This document shows positions 6,326-8,408 of a stretch of DNA of 8,408 nt, piece after piece; within the stretch, counting starts at the first letter, position 1; every line of letters begins with the position of its first letter. Source of the DNA: Gammaproteobacteria bacterium (GTDB taxonomy: Bacteria; Pseudomonadota; Gammaproteobacteria; Competibacterales; Competibacteraceae); assembly GCA_020047885.1 (NCBI GenBank), contig JAIFNF010000242.1, positions 1-8,408 of the forward strand. Reading direction: 5' to 3'. Both the position numbers and the translations under genes were made by a program. The notes under the pieces were generated by a model. The model had not been told where the DNA came from. It did not search any database and saw nothing but the letters and a program-made list of their open reading frames with translations.

Positions 6326-7839
6326 ACGCCTTCAAGCGCCTGTTTCCGTTCCATGGCGGGCTGAAAACCGTTCGCCACAAAGCTGAATCCAATCAGCAGC
6401 CGATTCAGCCGGGTGTTTTGCCCCGGCAACTGACTGTCCCCTTGCGCCAGCACATCGGCGCAATGGCTAAACCACGGGTTCAACCCGGCGACCGGGTGTT
6501 GAAGGGGCAGATGATCGGCCAGCCGGACGGCTACATTAGCGCCGCCGTCCATGCCCCCACGTCCGGGATCGTCGCCGCTGTCGAATCCCAGCACGTCCCG
6601 CATCCTTCCGGCCTGCCTGATCTGTGCGTCGTCATTGATAGCGACGGCGAGGAGCGCTGGATTGACCGGGAGCCGGTGGATTACCGTCGATTGCATTCCA
6701 GTGAATTGCGTAACGTTCTGCGCAACGCCGGGATCGTCGGACTGGGCGGTGCGGCGTTTCCCAGTGCGGTCAAGCTAAATCTGGGCGGCTATTGCGATCA
6801 TCTGGAAACCCTGATACTCAACGGTGCGGAATGCGAGCCGTGGATCACCTGCGATGATCTGATCATGCGTGAGCGGGCGGCGGGCATCGTCGCCGGTATC
6901 CACGTCATGGCCTATTTGCTAGAGCCGCGTGACGTGCTGATCGGCATTGAAGACGACAAGCCAGAAGCCATTGCCGCTATGACCGAGGCGTGCGCCGGGA
7001 CGGGTTATGAAGTCCGTCCGGTACCGACCTGCTACCCCAGTGGCGATGCCAGGCAGCTTACTAAGCTACTGATCAACAAGGAAGCACCGGTCAAGAAGCA
7101 CTTAATCGACATTGGTGTGCAATGCTTCAACGTGGCTACGGCCTACACCGTGCATCGCGCTATCAATCATGGTGAGCCGGTGATTTCCCGCATCGTGACC
7201 GTGACCGGGCATGTTCAACAACCGGGCAATATCGAGGCGCTGTTGGGAACGCCGTTTGCGGAGCTGGTGGCGCAGTGCGGCGGTTATCGGGAGGGAGTGG
7301 AGCGGCTGATCATGGGTGGGCCGATGATGGGTTTCGCACTGCACAGCGACGAAGTGCCGATTACCAAGGCCGCGAACTGCATCTTGGCCGCCAGCGCGGC
7401 TGAACTCGCCCCGGAACAGCCGGTGATGCCCTGCATTCGCTGTGGGGCCTGCGTCGAGGTCTGTCCCGCCGACCTGTTGCCGCAGCAGTTGTACTGGCAC
7501 GCCCGCGCCCGCGAGTTCGATAAGGCCGAAGATCACCATTTATTTAGTTGCATTGAATGTGGCTGTTGCAGCTACGTTTGTCCGAGCCACATCCCGCTGG
7601 TGCAGTATTACCGCTACGCCAAGAACGAACTCTGGGCGCGGGAGAAGGAGAAGGATAAGGCTGAATTGGCTCGGCGACGGCATCAGGCGCGGGTGGAACG
7701 GTTGGAGCGGGAGAAGCAGGAACGGGAGGCGAAATTAAGGCAGAAAGCGCCGGCTAAGGTGGCGAAGGCGCCGACAGTTCAAGGGGATGCTGATCCTGAA
7801 CGGATGGGTTCTAGCAGTGGCGAAGCACGGGGGACTTGA
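6322..7839 (+). CDS. rsxC: Electron transport complex NADH-binding subunit RsxC/RnfC
   Basis: Peripheral subunit of the Rsx/Rnf complex that carries the NADH and FMN sites and two 4Fe-4S clusters. In order: a [13 protein letters not shown]-terminus, a barrel-like domain (to about 110), the glycine-rich GLGGAAFPS at 140-148, NGAECEPW from 167 as in the Nuo51/NuoF family, an SLBB-type region around 290-330 ([10 protein letters not shown]), then the cluster ligands C371, C374, C377, C381-P and C410, C413, C416, C420-P. The tail from about 435 is a charged Lys/Glu/Arg-rich coiled coil. It is 505 residues; E. coli RsxC is longer because of repeats in this tail, and the tail varies across the family. 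The last residues (about [18 protein letters not shown]) look unlike the rest and lie where sequence character changes, so the end may have been replaced at a junction. rsxD does not follow. Confidence 0.95.
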   Translation: MNAFKRLFPFHGGLKTVRHKAESNQQPIQPGVLPRQLTVPLRQHIGAMAKPRVQPGDRVLKGQMIGQPDGYISAAVHAPTSGIVAAVESQHVPHPSGLPDLCVVIDSDGEERWIDREPVDYRRLHSSELRNVLRNAGIVGLGGAAFPSAVKLNLGGYCDHLETLILNGAECEPWITCDDLIMRERAAGIVAGIHVMAYLLEPRDVLIGIEDDKPEAIAAMTEACAGTGYEVRPVPTCYPSGDARQLTKLLINKEAPVKKHLIDIGVQCFNVATAYTVHRAINHGEPVISRIVTVTGHVQQPGNIEALLGTPFAELVAQCGGYREGVERLIMGGPMMGFALHSDEVPITKAANCILAASAAELAPEQPVMPCIRCGACVEVCPADLLPQQLYWHARAREFDKAEDHHLFSCIECGCCSYVCPSHIPLVQYYRYAKNELWAREKEKDKAELARRRHQARVERLEREKQEREAKLRQKAPAKVAKAPTVQGDADPERMGSSSGEARGT

Positions 7840-7852
7840 GACAAGACACAAG

Positions 7853-8365
7853 ATGAACCTACGAAACGATCTGTTATTGCGGAACCTGCCAGACGATAGG
7901 CAACGTCCTGGTTTGTTTAATTTACCTTGGGTTCATGTTGTAGAATTGACCGGCGATGAATTTGGCAGACATCTGAAAAAACCACAATGGGGTGCGGCAG
8001 CGGATGATTATTTGAAGACGTTGCAATGTGGTAGCGGATTAATCAACAGTGATACTGGATGGTTACTGAAAATTAACAAAACCGGGCGCAAAAAGATGGG
8101 AGATAACGCTGCGTTGACTTCTATTGAAATCAAAGCGGTGGCGGGCTTGGAGGCTTTAGTCAGGACTGCGATATTGGCTGAAACCCATGCGGACTATGCA
8201 CATAAAAACCAGTTTGTCGCGCATATTCATCGGTTTTATGCAGCAATGCGTATGAACAAGGAACTTTATCGAGTTAAACTCACGGTCAAAGAGTATATCG
8301 ACAAAGATGGAAAAAAGAATTTACCCGAATTGCGCGAAAAGCCTCGGCCTTCAGGCCGGGGATGA
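7853..8365 (+). CDS. LPD3-type (large polyvalent protein-associated) domain protein, 3' end altered by an insertion-sequence end
   Basis: About 170 residues. The middle and C-terminal parts fit the LPD3 domain, found in large polyvalent proteins of phages and mobile elements and also alone in many proteobacteria: a DTGW segment followed by KTGRKKM, then IKAVAGLEALVRTAILAETHAD, IHRFYAAMRMNK and ELYRVKLTVKEY. LPD3 has no established enzymatic role; it often accompanies toxin or nuclease domains. The ATG at 7787 would lengthen the protein by 22 residues, but it overlaps rsxC and has its purine run directly against the start codon, so I prefer 7853; no strong ribosome site is seen for either. The last residues, REKPRPSGRG, are encoded by the palindromic insertion-sequence end, so the natural C-terminus has probably been cut off. 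The gene is visibly richer in A+T than rsxC and sits where rsxD is expected. Confidence 0.7.
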   Translation: MNLRNDLLLRNLPDDRQRPGLFNLPWVHVVELTGDEFGRHLKKPQWGAAADDYLKTLQCGSGLINSDTGWLLKINKTGRKKMGDNAALTSIEIKAVAGLEALVRTAILAETHADYAHKNQFVAHIHRFYAAMRMNKELYRVKLTVKEYIDKDGKKNLPELREKPRPSGRG

Positions 8366-8389
8366 ATAGCGCGGCGAACGAAGTTCGCC
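8333..8389 (-). repeat. 57-base two-hairpin module, inverted partner of 231-287
   Basis: Read on the minus strand: a 7-bp stem with a 3-base loop (8389-8373, GGCGAAC/GTTCGCC), an 11-base spacer ending ATTCAT, an 8-bp stem with a TGAA loop (8361-8342, one T-G mismatch when read as plus-strand DNA), and a tail ending TCGCG. Stem lengths, loop lengths and spacing equal those of 231-287. Four of the seven pairs in the first stem differ, and each change keeps pairing. Confidence 0.8.
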
Positions 8390-8408
8390 TTCCTTTTGGT
8401 TCGCATAG
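8333..8408. mobile_element. End of a second IS200/IS605-like element, continuing past the window
   Basis: Similarity to the inverted left-hand module begins at 8333 and includes the GC-rich palindrome (8342-8361) and a second hairpin (8373-8389); the last 19 bases are unstructured. By comparison with 231-287 this would be the right end of an element transcribed leftward. It could instead be the left end of an element running rightward, since ends of these elements can carry near-palindromic hairpins that look alike on either strand. No tnpA or tnpB codons are visible before the window ends, so the direction stays open. Confidence 0.5.

Noticed and set aside
5908..6696. 262-codon minus-strand frame opposite rsxB and rsxC
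   Set aside because: GC-rich coding DNA commonly leaves long antisense frames open; the plus-strand Fe-S cysteine motifs are decisive.
7787..7852. Upstream start giving a 22-residue extension of the LPD3-type protein
   Set aside because: The extension overlaps rsxC, its purine run touches the ATG with no spacing, and its residues show no family likeness.
1..8408. CRISPR array or tRNA gene
   Set aside because: No regularly spaced repeats with unique spacers were seen, and no cloverleaf with a T-loop GTTCRANNC motif was found on reading both strands.

Overview
The window looks like a gammaproteobacterial chromosome. ArgF, RsxA, RsxB and RsxC all read as close relatives of the gammaproteobacterial proteins; the rsx (rnf) genes are GC-rich, and two parts of the window carry transferred DNA. 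I cannot name the genus from sequence alone.

Layout, left to right. Bases 1-287 look like the right end of an IS200/IS605-type (TnpB) element: GC-rich, hairpin-rich, with no convincing gene, and shaped like a TnpB guide (omega) RNA. It stops just before argF (297-1211), the anabolic ornithine carbamoyltransferase. A 90-base gap leads to rsxA (1302-1883), the first gene of the Rsx/Rnf electron-transport operon. A foreign block then separates rsxA from rsxB: a 1158-residue single-chain restriction-modification enzyme (1891-5367), a remnant of a HicA toxin gene (about 5393-5437) and a HicB-type antitoxin gene (5447-5659). The operon resumes with rsxB (5753-6325) and rsxC (6322-7839). Where rsxD would normally follow there is a small LPD3-type protein gene (7853-8365), typical of phage and mobile DNA, whose 3' end runs into a second IS200/IS605-like end (8333-8408).

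How the genes relate. RsxA, RsxB and RsxC are three of the six subunits of a membrane complex that moves electrons between NAD(H) and ferredoxin-like or SoxR targets; RsxD, G and E are not in the window. The restriction-modification protein carries a nuclease domain, an adenine methyltransferase and two DNA-recognition domains in one chain, so it could work alone. HicB has no intact HicA partner beside it.

The most notable observation is a pair of 57-base modules, 231-287 on the plus strand and 8333-8389 on the minus strand. They align without gaps and keep two hairpins at identical spacing. One hairpin keeps its sequence; the other keeps its 7-bp stem although four of its seven pairs differ by compensatory changes. 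This points to selection on structure in TnpB-element ends that bracket the window. The other main observation is the restriction/antitoxin cassette placed inside the rsx operon.
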